A stretch of DNA of 64,000 nucleotides from Eupeodes corollae (lineage: Eukaryota > Arthropoda > Insecta > Diptera > Syrphidae): the NCBI RefSeq assembly GCF_945859685.1, contig NC_079147.1, positions 60,294,946-60,358,945 of the forward strand, written 5' to 3'. The translations under genes and the position numbers were made by a program. A model generated the notes under the pieces. The model saw only the letters and a program-made list of their open reading frames with translations. It did not search any database and was not told where the DNA came from. Shown here one piece after another: positions 32,250 to 43,775 of this stretch (the stretch's first letter is position 1; each line of letters opens with the position of its first letter).

Positions 32250-33870
32250 ACATAATTAAAATATTTATCCATCTACCATCCGTCCAATTCATTGAAAACG
32301 TCGCGTTCGTCGTCGTCGTCGACAGCGTCCGCGTTAGCGTCAGCATCGTCGCTCGTCTGTCGTTTTCAAAAGCACTACCCTATGCACTATGCAGCAATCA
32401 ACTTGATTTGCTAGTTAAATGCCTGAGACTGAGAATGAGACTGAGACTACTGCTTATAGCTTAGGCTCTTACTCCATGGTTTGTGTTACCTGTTTCGCCA
32501 CTACTGTATGATTTTTGTAGAGCTCTATAAGTGAGGTAAGCTAAAGGTAAAGCTAAAGCTAAAGGTATACTGTACCAATGAACGAACAAATCAACCAACC
32601 AGCACCTGGCCAGGCCAGACTGTTTTTTGGGAGCTGAGACTGGGAGGTTAGTCCAACTACCGCATACGAGTACCTGATCAGTTCTTTCCGAAGAGCTTTG
32701 CTTGCTGGTAACTCGCCTCGTCGATTGTGTTAATTGTGGTCTTCATTTGATTTTCTTTCGTATTCAAAAAACCTAATTTTTTATTTGTTGTTGTGGTTTC
32801 GAAGTACCTTTGCTTTAATATCGAGCTTTGGGTTGAAGAAGGTGACCTTTATTATTTTGTGTGAATTTTGAACAAAAAGGTCAAGAATTATTTAAAAAAT
32901 TATCAGAATTCGGTAAAAAAAGGTTTCCAATATACCGAAGTGTTTAAAATTGAATTTTCAGTGAATACTTTCAAAAAACGAAAACCAAAAACGTTGGTCA
33001 TTTTCAAGACAATTTAAATGTGTTTAACTTCAAATCGTCCATAATAGTCCAAATCGTTTAAAAAACGTTTTCAAAAAATAAGGAAAAAACACCTGAAATC
33101 GTAAAAAGTGGAGTAAAAGTGATGTGGAGTGCGCGTGCGAAGCGTGATTGAAATTTAAATTTTATTTTTGTTGTTTTTTAAAAATACAACAAGTAATCGC
33201 AACACGAAAATAAAAAAAAGATATATTACTATTTTGTGGTGTAGTGTATGAAGTTTTGTATATTGTTGGTGGGTTTTGAGATTCGAATTTTCGTGTCATG
33301 CATCCGAGAGATATTATATTCAGCAACAATCATCAGTGCAGCATTTGAATCTGATTTATTCCAACTCGGAATCATTTAATTAGGACCACATCACGACCTG
33401 TTTTGGAGAGGTTTTGATTTTTTTTCTTTATTTTATTAGTGGTTTGACTGTTTTTCGGTTTTTACGTCCGTCGCTATCGTCGATCGTCGGTCGTCGTCTT
33501 TGTCGATTGTCGTTTTATCGCGGTTTTTTATTTTTATGTTTTGTATTCTTTATAATTTCGATCTTCTGCTCATTTTTAATGTAGGTTGTTCTTGATTTGC
33601 AACGTGAAAAAAGAACTTGAATTTCTGAACTTAATCGTTGTCATCTTCTTTTTAACTGACATTAAATAAAAATAATAAAAATAAAATAAACATTAATTCA
33701 CACTAAAACAAATAAGTACTGATACTGATTTTGAAAAACACTGAGCGCGACTTCAAGCGTCCGTAAAAGCAAGAGATATTTTATTTTGTATCCTTGAGAT
33801 GCTGAGGATCACATTTTGGAGGAATTAAATATTTTTTCTGGTTGACAATCATTTCATCCAACATAAAAAA
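32250..33870 (+). other. TE-poor block, candidate noncoding 5' exon or promoter
   Basis: Unlike its surroundings this stretch has CG-containing trinucleotide runs (GTCGTCGTCGTCGACAGCG near 32310; TCGTCGATCGTCGGTCGTCG near 33478), no transposon signature and no long ORF. TCAGTT at 32678-32683 fits the fly initiator consensus, and AAAAAAG|GTATTT near 33868 could be a splice donor. This is how long 5' UTR exons of large fly genes often look. If so, the coding exons are outside the window. The evidence is circumstantial. Confidence 0.35.
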
Positions 33871-34680
33871 GGTATTTTACTTGATTTTCATTATTTTTGT
33901 TGCTTTTCTGATATTGATAAAAATGCACTTTTTATTGGGTGTATAATAAGAGAGGTTTTGAGATATTAAAAATGCACATAACCAATGTAGGAAGAGAAGT
34001 TTTATTAACTTTTTGTTTTTTGGTTGGTTATGTATTATGTCGTCTTTGTTTGCTTGAATTTTGAGCGCAAAGTGAAAGGTGGTATTTTCGACGACGAACG
34101 ATGATTTCGTAAATAAGTATCTATGTACATACGTTGTCGTTATAGTCGGTTGTATAAATCTATAGATGGGTTAAGCACTATGGCTAATCTTTAGTTTCTA
34201 TGTGAGTTAAGCTGAGATATTGGAGGAAAAAGAGGTTTGTAAAGATTTATTGATAATGTTTCGAACTCGAGCTGCTATAGTAATTGTTGGCCAAGTCGGT
34301 CATTTGGGCAAAGTCAAAGAATGTTTGTTTAAAATAGAGTTGTAAACTAAGAAGTTTTATTTTGAATAACTCGGTATTTGGAAAGCAGTAACTTTTGAAG
34401 CTGTCATCTTTTGATGCTAATTTGGATAATTCAATATTACAATGTACATATACAATTAAGCTAAAAATGAAGAAACCTAACACAATGATAAATTAATTTA
34501 TTTATGCAAAATATACATTTAGTAACTAGGAGTTAAGATAATATTTTATTTTTAAAAAATATCTTTGAAAACTTATTCCAGTAATGATATGTTGTTTTAA
34601 TCGATTTTGGAAGTGGACATGTAGCTAAGCCATCTGCATTGAAGTTCGTTTATAAATAAATAGCCCTATTGATGGTAACT
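33871..34680. other. Spacer, nothing recognised
   Basis: AT-rich, possibly intronic to a gene starting upstream. No coding signature. Confidence 0.3.
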
Positions 34681-34689
34681 TTTTTACCT

Positions 34690-35270
34690 TCTGTTTTGAT
34701 CACTCTTCCTTAATAATGTTCCAAAGAGAAGTCTTATTCGTAGGTTTTCTGTTTTCATCATTCTTCTTTAACAAAGTTATAAAGAGAAGCCCGTAGGTTG
34801 TTTAGCCGCAACTGCTTTTTTATGATACACCATAGATTTTTAATGGGGTTCAGATCCGGGCTTTGAGCAGGCCACTCCAGGACTTGGATTGAATTTGATT
34901 CAAACCAGAAGTTGAAATATCCAGGCTAACAGTAAATTGTCAGCATAATCCCTATTTAAATGACTGTCCAAAATGCCCTTGTACATTTCTTCTGTCATAT
35001 TTCCATGAATTTGCACCAATGGAACAACTCCTGATGATGTAAAACATCCTGTATTTCGGGTCCAATTCTTTCAATGGAGGTAGCCATACTGTCTTCCGTC
35101 ACTGCCAAAAACGTTGAACGTTGAAATGACCACGACTGTATATCAAAAAGCGTTTATTTCATAAGTATTCAAGTGAGAGTTGGGATAATTTCCTTTGAAA
35201 AATATAGATGAGTCTTTGAAAGTATACACGTCAACTAATTGCGTTAAGAAAGACCAATAAAACATTGATT
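34690..35270 (-). mobile_element. Tc1-like transposase fragment
   Basis: On the minus strand the frame reads VLEWPAQSPDLNPIKNLWC then IIKKQLR, the conserved segment holding the third catalytic residue (usually SPDLNPIENLW, where the Glu is here Lys). Upstream pieces are scrambled by stops. It belongs to a different Tc1 lineage from 27632-28936. With Lys replacing the catalytic Glu it would be inactive even if open. Confidence 0.75.
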
Positions 35271-35491
35271 GTATCAACAAATACACTACGGCGAAATTAT
35301 TTTTTTTCCATCCCACTAAACAAATAATACTTTATTAAAGGATTAAATTGAGCTGGCCCCTCATCACGTAAGGTTGTCGATATTGTTTTCGATATCGTCA
35401 TCGATGGCTATGCTTCAAAAACAACTATCGTCTAACGATATCAGGTAGACGATTGAAATTGTTGTTCACGTAAATTAAATAATAAAATAAA

Positions 35492-35582
35492 TTCCATCCC
35501 TGACAACAGTACTCGCACAAAGGAATGGTTGACAGTTGTCATTTACTAGGCCCTAGTTCTCAAGCGGACTGTTGCACCACAA
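35492..35582 (+). mobile_element. SINE 3' part, truncated copy
   Basis: Matches the tail half of the SINE at 45482-45799 in reverse orientation (CATCCCTGACAACAGTACTC ... ACTAGGCCCTAGTTCTCAAG ... GTTGCACCACA) followed by an A/T-rich tail. The tRNA-like head is missing, a typical 5' truncation. Confidence 0.85.
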
Positions 35583-36120
35583 AATTAAAAATTTAAAATA
35601 TAAAATAACTGCCATTTTTAGATATCGCCTACACGATACCGATTCAGCTATCGTTCTTGTTGTGGTTGTTAGGATTTCTTTAAAAAAAAAAATAATAAGG
35701 TAATAACTAAATGTTCGCCCTTAAAACACTTTATAATACGAGTTTCTTTCCTACACACTGTTACGGTCTTTATTGGAAGACCATAAGCGTTTAGTTTTGC
35801 AGCTAAATCTAAGCAAGTTTTTTTAAGCTCCTGCTTCCCTTGCGAGCTAGTTGGAATATTTATATCCTCTTGCCAATTCTGGATGCTTGGTGGAGTTGTG
35901 ATGGTATAACAGACTTACTCGTTAACTATTTATTTAGTATTCATTTTGTTTTAAATATTTTACATTTTACTTACATTTTTTACAGAATCAAAAAGAACGA
36001 ACAATACACAATTAATTATGATGTCACTGTCAGAAATAATAATACACATTGTAACAGTATAATGTGAGGTCTGTTTTGTAACTAGATATTTCTGTCAACC
36101 ACCCACGCAACTTTCTTAAG
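35583..36120. other. Spacer, nothing recognised
   Basis: No element end or credible gene; a short ORF at 35840-36067 has no recognisable feature. Confidence 0.3.
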
Positions 36121-36129
36121 AGCCCTTTC

Positions 36130-36840
36130 AGCACCTTTCTGCATTATTATCTGTATAGCAAAATTTATTTGAAGTCGACGTTTTTTTTGGTTTTTGAGCT
36201 ATGGACGACGAAAAAACGTTGCGAACGTACGAAAGTACGTACATACACCCACAAACATTTTGCTAAAAATCTTTTATTTCGACTCTACGGTTCTTGAAAC
36301 GTCGAGAAATGTCAAAATTTTTCATTCGACAAATAGGACCTATTACAATAAGTTCCTATGAGTAATTCCTCTTTGTACGTACTCGTACGTTCGTACGTTC
36401 GAGACGTTCTTTCCATCGTCCATAGCTCAAGAACCAGAAGAGATATCGACTTCAAATAAATTTTGTTATACAGATAATAGCAATTTAAACAAAAGATGAA
36501 CATTTTGGTTAACCCTTAATATCTTATGTACCGATAACGCTAGAGACTTGAATTGAATTTTATATTATATATTGTAAAGGGATACCAAATATGTGTCACC
36601 TCGAAAATCTTACAAAATGATTTTATCTCCAAAACAATTAAAAGTTGGTAAAAATTGATTTTCGACTCAAATATCTTTTTAAAAATTTGAGATTGTGGCT
36701 TCCAATTAACTTTATCTTATAAGAAATAAATCAAATTGAAATCAAATTGACAGTTTTCTTACAAAAAATAAAGAACCTACAAAAAAATTAACAATAGTTG
36801 GTAAAAATTGGTTTTCTACAAAAAATCTCTCGGCCTTGGT
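36130..36840. repeat. Repeat family R, head-to-head pair
   Basis: 36130-36355 is family R in minus orientation; 36360-36840 is family R in plus orientation. The two arms pair, for example CTGTATAGCAAAATTTATTT at about 36151 against the reverse complement around 36465-36484, and GAGCTATGGACGA against TCGTCCATAGCTC. The plus arm continues through TAACGCTAGAGACTTGAATT and GTTGGTAAAAATTGATTTTC, as in the copies at 30.3 and 40.6 kb. Confidence 0.7.
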
Positions 36841-37219
36841 GCACTCATATCTAGAAACAATATTTTACTGAAAAACATGAAGTTTATCCTTCTGTTTAAA
36901 CATTAAAGGAAGACCATTGAATTAATGAAGCATATTGATAATTTAATAAGATTCAAAGGGAACGGATATTATTTGAGGAATTGAAAAAGGACTCAATTTG
37001 CTAAGTTCCTAAAAAGGAGTTCTTTTTTCAAGTAATTTCAAAATCTTTTTAAAAAATTGAAAAAGGATTGAAAACTTTTAATTCTATTTTAGCTAGTATC
37101 ATGGAACTTAAAGCTTTCAGCTTTAAAGCTTTAAGTACCAATCAATTTTACTATATAAAATGAAAACAAAAAATAACATGTTTTAACTTAATGCACACAC
37201 AAATTTTTAATAAGCTTTA

Positions 37220-38097
37220 ACTTTTGGCCTCTTGCAAGGAGACCGTAAAGGGGAGTATTTACAGCACTCTACAGAACTCCTGTACTTCCTAAATGATCAA
37301 CCAAGCCAAACCCTCGGTTAGCAAAGCCAGCCATGGTAGAGCTACATGTGGAAATTAAAAGCCATCACGTATTATTTCCAGGAACCAGTTTAATAGAGCC
37401 ATCTTCAGGCAGCCAGAGCAGTTCATAAGAAGGGTGGTGAAGACAAAACAGAGTACCAAAAGGTTATTGACGAGTGAAATAAGATTGTAGCTACTCGAGA
37501 AAAGACCGTTAAGCAGAACAAATCTCAGGAAGAGGCCCTTCAAGCTGAGAAAAAGAGTAAGCTTGATGATCGGACAAAAAAAGTATTATTCATCTCCCGA
37601 ACGAGTTGTGGAACGAGATCGAGGGCAATTGTTTTTAAATAGTTTTTACCTATACCTTGTTCAAAAGTGAGGGCCCATACCCTAGTTTTAACTATGGTGA
37701 AATGGTCGGGGGATACAAGATAATCAAGTGCGCAGATGAGTTTTCTAAGCGAACTCCTTAGAGAAAACATTGCTAAGGTTAGCAATAACTGAGAGGGCTT
37801 GAAGCTCCAGCTCATCTCAGCTAAGGACATACGTAGACAGCCTAGAATTTGAATGCCTTTCAAGGACATTCAGCCAAGTGGACAGGAGCTGATCCACATT
37901 ATTCAGAAGGTTAATCGACTGATACCAGTGCATGGCGTGGTTGTTATTAAGGCAGAAGAGCCGCAGAAGACCAGTGCCTAATTTATAAGGATTAGCGAGG
38001 AAAGTAGAGGAGGCTTTTGAAAAACCGGTTATAAATTGCGTTTTGGCATCATGAATGTCAATTGTAAAGATTTAAATCCTGCAAAGCATCTACCCAC
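37220..38097. other. Higher-GC stretch with broken coding-like sequence, unidentified
   Basis: Compared with its flanks this is GC-richer and shows interrupted open frames on both strands. On the plus strand EDKTEYQKVIDE, a stop, then NKIVATREKTVKQNKSQEEA looks charged and helical; on the minus strand a 109-residue frame is open at 37540-37869. I could not match either to a family. An old transposon-encoded protein is the likeliest explanation. It continues at 38238-38390 on the other side of a SINE insertion. Confidence 0.35.
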
Positions 38098-38237
38098 CCT
38101 ACTACCCTTGGCATGATGGTTAGTTCGTAGGACTGTCACGCGAGAGGTCTTGCCAGTGCCATCTAAAAAAAACTTTTTTCCACGGGTACTGCCTTTTGCG
38201 AGGAACTCATAAATTCCTCCAAGAGTAATTGTTGTCA
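38098..38237 (+). mobile_element. SINE 5' part with deleted B-box
   Basis: Plus-strand copy starting CCCTTGGCATGATGGTTAGT, matching the SINE head. The interval that should hold GGTTCGATCCCTGCC is absent (sequence jumps from GAGGTCTTG to CCAGTGCCATC). It ends after GGAACTCATAAATTCCTCC, so the tail is also missing. The loss of the B-box would disable its RNA polymerase III promoter. Confidence 0.85.
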
Positions 38238-40620
38238 ATAAAAGTATTTACCCAAGTTAGCCGTTCGAAGTCATTAGGCCATGGTTCTGTAAGGGCGATT
38301 GTGGCACCTAACTTAAACCAAGGGACCAGAGGCCAACAAAGGCGATGATGAGGTTGAGTTGCGCAGATAGAGCTGCTTAAAAAAAACACCCGCTATTTAA
38401 ACACCTTCCAAATATGTTATAAGCGCCATTGATGCCATTGTCTGCTTGAAATTCAACTTGTTCATTTTTATATATATGTATACATATGTATTCATATGCA
38501 ATAAATGTATCTATACGTATATATATGTATGTATCTTCCGGATATTGTATTTTCTTTAGGTGCACATCATTTGCATAAATAAATTTTACAATCTCAATCA
38601 ATCTCAGTTCAATGTCAATCCATTCCAAAAACAGAAAAAGTCTGCTGATGTTTTTAAATCCGTCTCCATTTCAAAGTTTTTACATAATATAATCAAACCA
38701 CCGTTTTTCCAGATACAGGCATAAGACATCATAGTTACTTTATATTGATTTCGTATTATGTGAGAAATCTACAACAACTACAAAAGTTTAAAATGACGGT
38801 TTTAGCAACAGAAATAAAAATACACTATTGGGTCAGACAAACTTGCTGTTGTATATTTAAAGTTGCTTGGAATATTAATGACTTTAGAAAATAGTTTTTT
38901 TGTATATAAGTTTTCAGAAGAAACGCTTATTAAGAAAGAAAGCAATACTTTTTGAGATGATACAAAATATACCTTTAATTTTGGAAACTTCATCTTTTGA
39001 AGCGTTGGCATTTCAGTATTGGCATTGTTTTTACTTGTAAAATTACAAAAGATGACAGCTTCAATAGTGATAACTTCCGCGATAGCCCAAAATTTGTAGG
39101 ACTATTTTTGTTTTATGTTATTATAATTGTTGTAAAACTAAAAACAAAATCAACTTCCCTTTATTTCAACTGCATTTTAAGATATGAACAGACAGTTATA
39201 TTTCGAGAGCCTATTTTTCTTAAATATTCTCTGCCATAGTTAAAATAAGTTTGGGTAAAATTCAGAGTTAAAGTCTTTATTGCTTGATAACTTGACATAT
39301 AGTATCCATCATTACATCGTGGTTAATATATATCATTGTAGAAAAATTAGATAAAACAAATCACATCAGAACTTCTTAAAAGTAACCTAAATTTGGAGTG
39401 GAGAAAAGTTAAATTATTTGAAAATTACTCGAAAACTGTAGGTTTTAAAACATAACTGTTAAAAATTGTGTGGTATACAATGAACAGAAATGTATTGTAT
39501 TCTATATTTGAAGTTGGTGTTTTTATTATTGGAATAATTCCTACTATTAGAAGAAAAGTTTTAAAGTGGTACCGAAAGGAAAGTGATACCATTTAAAAAT
39601 AATGTATTTTAATTTAGTTTAAATACAAGTTTGTTTTTTCAAATAAAAAATAAAGAACAATTATGTACAAAATTAAGTACATACATTAAGAAGTCAGATG
39701 TGCAACAATTTCTTCTTAAGTTAAGTCATTTTAAGGTGCTAGACATTTTAAAAGTGCTTTTAGTTATTTTTAAAATACTTTTCACTAAGAATATTGGACA
39801 AAGCTGAAGTTTTTCCCACTTTGACCAAACTTTTTTTTGATTTTATAGGTTTTATAAATTATATGATACTCTGTCCGATATTCAGCTCATTTTAAAGATT
39901 GTTGAGTTTATCAGCACTAAAGGTGCTTTAAAAGATGCCAAATTGTCATACATTCTTTATTTATGAACATGATTAAACAAAAATCATTACTTAATCTTAG
40001 TTTAATTTTTCATTATGGGTCTTGAATGTGCCAATTAGAATCGGAATTCAAAATCCTCTGTAGAGTGTTTTTTTTTAAGTTGGATTTGAATTAGAGCAAT
40101 AGAAAACCCCTCTAAAATATTGTCGTCAAGTGTTTTTTTTAAATATATTTTTTTTAAATTCGAATACAAAATTGAGTTTCTATCAAATTTAGTTTAAGAC
40201 AAAACTAGATTTAAAGGGGTTTTGAGTTTTAAGTTTTTCAAAAAACAAGGTTTATACACATGACAATCAAATTAAAATATTGTTTGAATAATACTAATTT
40301 TATTGACATTCAAATCAAATTTCTGAAAAGCTCAAAACTTAAAACTATCTTTTAAATAGTTTAGCCGCTAAACTACATATATCATTATGTTGAAGTTATA
40401 TTAATAAAATTATCTGAGGATATCTATATTTATAACGCATTTTTTTTTCATTAAAATTCGTGATTATCTTACAAATAAATAATAATAATATATATTTCAA
40501 TATTTCAGTATTTCATACAATTTTCGAAATATCCCCATTAGTTATTATTCATCAACTGCATTACATAAGCATTAAAGAAATACTAGATCATTTACTTTTT
40601 AATAAAATATATCTAAAGGC
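38238..40620. other. AT-rich spacer, nothing recognised
   Basis: The first 150 bp continue the unidentified stretch interrupted by the SINE. A TATATGTA-rich run lies at about 38468-38532. Otherwise no element or gene seen. Confidence 0.35.
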
Positions 40621-40629
40621 AATGCGTTT

Positions 40630-43600
40630 TTTTAACTTCCCATATGAAATTATTGTATAGATCCAATTTGTCGAATGCAAAATGTTGGTATTTTTGACAT
40701 TTTAAGGTCCCTAGAATCTCCATCAAAGATTTTTAAGAGAGATGTCTGTAAATGCATGTGTCCGTACGTCCTCACGTTCGCGGAGTTTTTTTCGTCATCC
40801 AAAGCTGAAGAATAAGTAGAGATAATAATGCAGAAAAATGCATTATTATCCCTAAATATCTCACGAACCAGTAACGCTAGAGACTTGAATTAAATTTTGT
40901 ATTATATAGTAAATATATTTTTGGAAAAAAATCCAATTAAAAAAAATTGTAACCACGAAAATTTTACGCATAAAAAATGATTTTATTTACAAAACAATTT
41001 TGTTCAAAGAAAAATAACATTTTTAACATCTGGTAAAATTTTGAGAAAAATAGAATTGACAGTTTTTCTTATAAAAAAACCTCAGAAAACATTGCTCAAA
41101 GTAGGAAAAAATTGAATTTCGACTGTAGCTTTCAACTAATTTTACGAGTAATTTATAAGAAATATTGTTTTTAACATTCTGTAAAATTTCGAGAAAATCG
41201 AATTCACAGTTTTTTTTTACAAAAAATAAAACCCAAACAAGAAAATTAATAAAACTTGGTTATATAATTCTCTTAACATTATTACTTGGAATGCCAGAAG
41301 CATTACAAAAAAACAATTAGAATTTTTTAATTTTATTATTGATAAAAAAGTTGACATTGCTTTAATTTCTAAAACCTGGTATGTTAACAAATCTTTTTCA
41401 CACCCAAACTTTAAATGTTATCGTCTTGACAGGAGAAACGAAACAGGAGGAGGTGTTGCTGTTGTCATAACAAAAGATACCCGTCATTCGGGTATTGATA
41501 AAATTACTCTATTTAAAAGCGATTTACAAAAGATATTCAGAAGCCAAAACAACAATTGTATGATAGCAACGAGACACATCCAAATTTTTCTTTACTACTC
41601 GTATACCCACCCAATTATACATATGTTCCTACATCTAAATCTAAAAGTCCTTCTACTTTAGACTTTTTTATTACAAATATACCAACTTACTGTTCCATGC
41701 CATTTACTTTTAATGAACTAGGGTCTGACCATCAAGTAAACCGTTTTGGAGAGTTGCCAAGGTTATAAAGAAAAGAGGTTCAAGTATTCCACCTCTCAAA
41801 TCGAATAACGAATTGCTAATAACGGTAAAAGATAAATCAAACCTATTAGCATTAGCTTCAAATTTTTCAAGGAATCATGAAATAACTGCTCGTTTTAGTG
41901 GCGACAGTACTTCTACTGATGTATCAAATACAATTATTGTTGTCTCACAATCAAATGTCGAACAAACTGATTTGAATTCTGTTAATCCTAGTAAGGTAAG
42001 AAAATTGACTCAAAGATTAAAAAATAAAAAGTGCCCTGGTATTGACGGTATAAGCAATTCACTTTTGAAATCTGTCCCCCTCTCAGGCTTACGATACCTA
42101 ACTTCAATTTTCAATGCTTGTCTTAAATTAAGTTACTTCCCAGATTGCTGGGAAACTGCCATGGTGATACCAGTTGCAAATCCTGGTAAACTAAGAGATG
42201 AGGCTGCCAGCTGTAGACCTATAAGCTTACTGAGCTCTATAAGCAAGTTACCTGAAAAAATAATCAAGGAAAATCTTGATAATCACCTCACTGCGAATAA
42301 TATTCTGCCTGATTATCAATTTGGTTTCAGACCCTCCCATAGCACCAGTCACCAAATTTTGACAATCAAAAACCATGTAAAAGATACATATTTTAGAAAA
42401 GAGTCGACTGCCTTAGTACTTTTGGATATTGAAAAGTCCTTCGATACGGTCTGACACGACGCATTGATTCACAAACTTGTTGAATTTAACTTTCCAATGG
42501 CGACAGTAAAAATTATTCAAAGCTTATCTTCAGTACATAATATCCCATATGGAATTCCTCAAGGCACAGTACTTGGTCCCATCCTCTTTAATATATTTGT
42601 CTCCGATTTACCAAATCTTGGAAATTATATTGGTATTGCAATGTTTGCTGATGACACGGCTATTTTTACATCGGGCACTTACTTTCGGGACGTCTGCAAT
42701 ACGTTGCAAGTGAGTCTTTCTTCAATAGAAAAATACTTTTTAAATGGCATCGAAAATCTTGTTTTCTCCCAAATAATGTACAACTTCGAATGGGCTCTGT
42801 TAATATTGACTGGTCCGAACATATATCTACAACTATTGATAGATAAAAGATAAATCTATATAAAAGAATTATGTACCCATTAATATGTAGAAGTTCTAAA
42901 CTTAGCAAAGAAAATAAAATTTTAATGTACAAATCAATTTTCCAATCTATCCTCCTATACGGTGCTCTTGTTTGGTGCGATTGTGCCAAACCTCACAAAC
43001 TTAAGCTTCAAACAGGTAAAAAAAAATTCTTAAAATGATGCTTGAGCTACCATGGTGCTATTCAACTTACAGGCTTCATGAACAAAGCTATGTCAATCTT
43101 TTGGACTTCTTTATCGAAAATTTGACACACAAATTTTATGTAAAATGTTCCTTCTCTGATAACGAACTGATTAAATGTTTATCTCCACAATAAATTTATA
43201 TATTCATAATTATGTATTTTGAACTAGATTATATGTTTTCGATAGAGTCTTTGAAATTAGGCTAAATGAATTTGCCAAAAAAATGTATTTAAAAATGTAT
43301 AATTTATAAACTTAACGTGGGAGTTTTGCAATATTAGTTTCTAAGAGTTGAATAAGGGTTTTAATTGTAGCTTTCCCTTGAATAGTTAATATTCAAATTC
43401 ATTTACAACTTATTATTATGATATGTAAGTTTAAATCTATAGTTGAAAAGGAAAATGTTAATCCTAAATCTCTAAAAATAGCATGTTATTACTAAATGTA
43501 AAAGAAATAATGTATATTGCTACTTTAATAAATAAATAAATGATAAAAACTTGGTAAAAATTACTTTCGACTCAAATAGCTTTTCAAAAATTAAAAATAT

Positions 43601-43775
43601 TGTCTTCAAACTTTTTCTCAGAAAGTATTTTTTTCGATGTTCAGTAGTTTTTTTTTTATATAAATCCAACAAATTTTTAAGAATAATTCAACTGATAACT
43701 TTAATTTTAAGCAAGACAATTCGACAGACAGGATGGGAAGTTATCAGTGTGGGTCGCAACCTAGCCTCTTTTTTT
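40630..43775 (+). repeat. Repeat family R, copy split by a LINE
   Basis: The left part (40630-41267) follows the copy at 30.3 kb from AACTTCCCATA through TAACGCTAGAGACTTGAATT to GTTTTTTTTTACAAAAAATA. The right part (about 43544-43775) resumes the same repeat and ends in the module CGACAGACAGGATGGGAAGT...CCTAGCCTC. The LINE at 41268-43543 is inserted between, with a 10-bp duplication AAAACTTGGT. Confidence 0.8.
41268..43543 (+). mobile_element. Jockey-like non-LTR retrotransposon, 5'-truncated and decayed
   Basis: Flanked by AAAACTTGGT on both sides. The sequence begins inside the endonuclease domain (TWNARSITKKQLEFFNF, VDIALISKTWYVNKSF, RNETGGGVAVVI), then reverse transcriptase from about 41960: CPGIDGISNSLLK, SCRPISLLSSISKLPEK, YQFGFRPSHSTSHQ, LLDIEKSFDTV followed by a stop, GIPQGTVLGPILFNIF, and the catalytic FADD at 42644-42655. 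It ends in an AATAAATAAATAA-like tail. ORF1 and the 5' endonuclease part are missing, and frameshifts and stops separate the domains. Confidence 0.88.
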
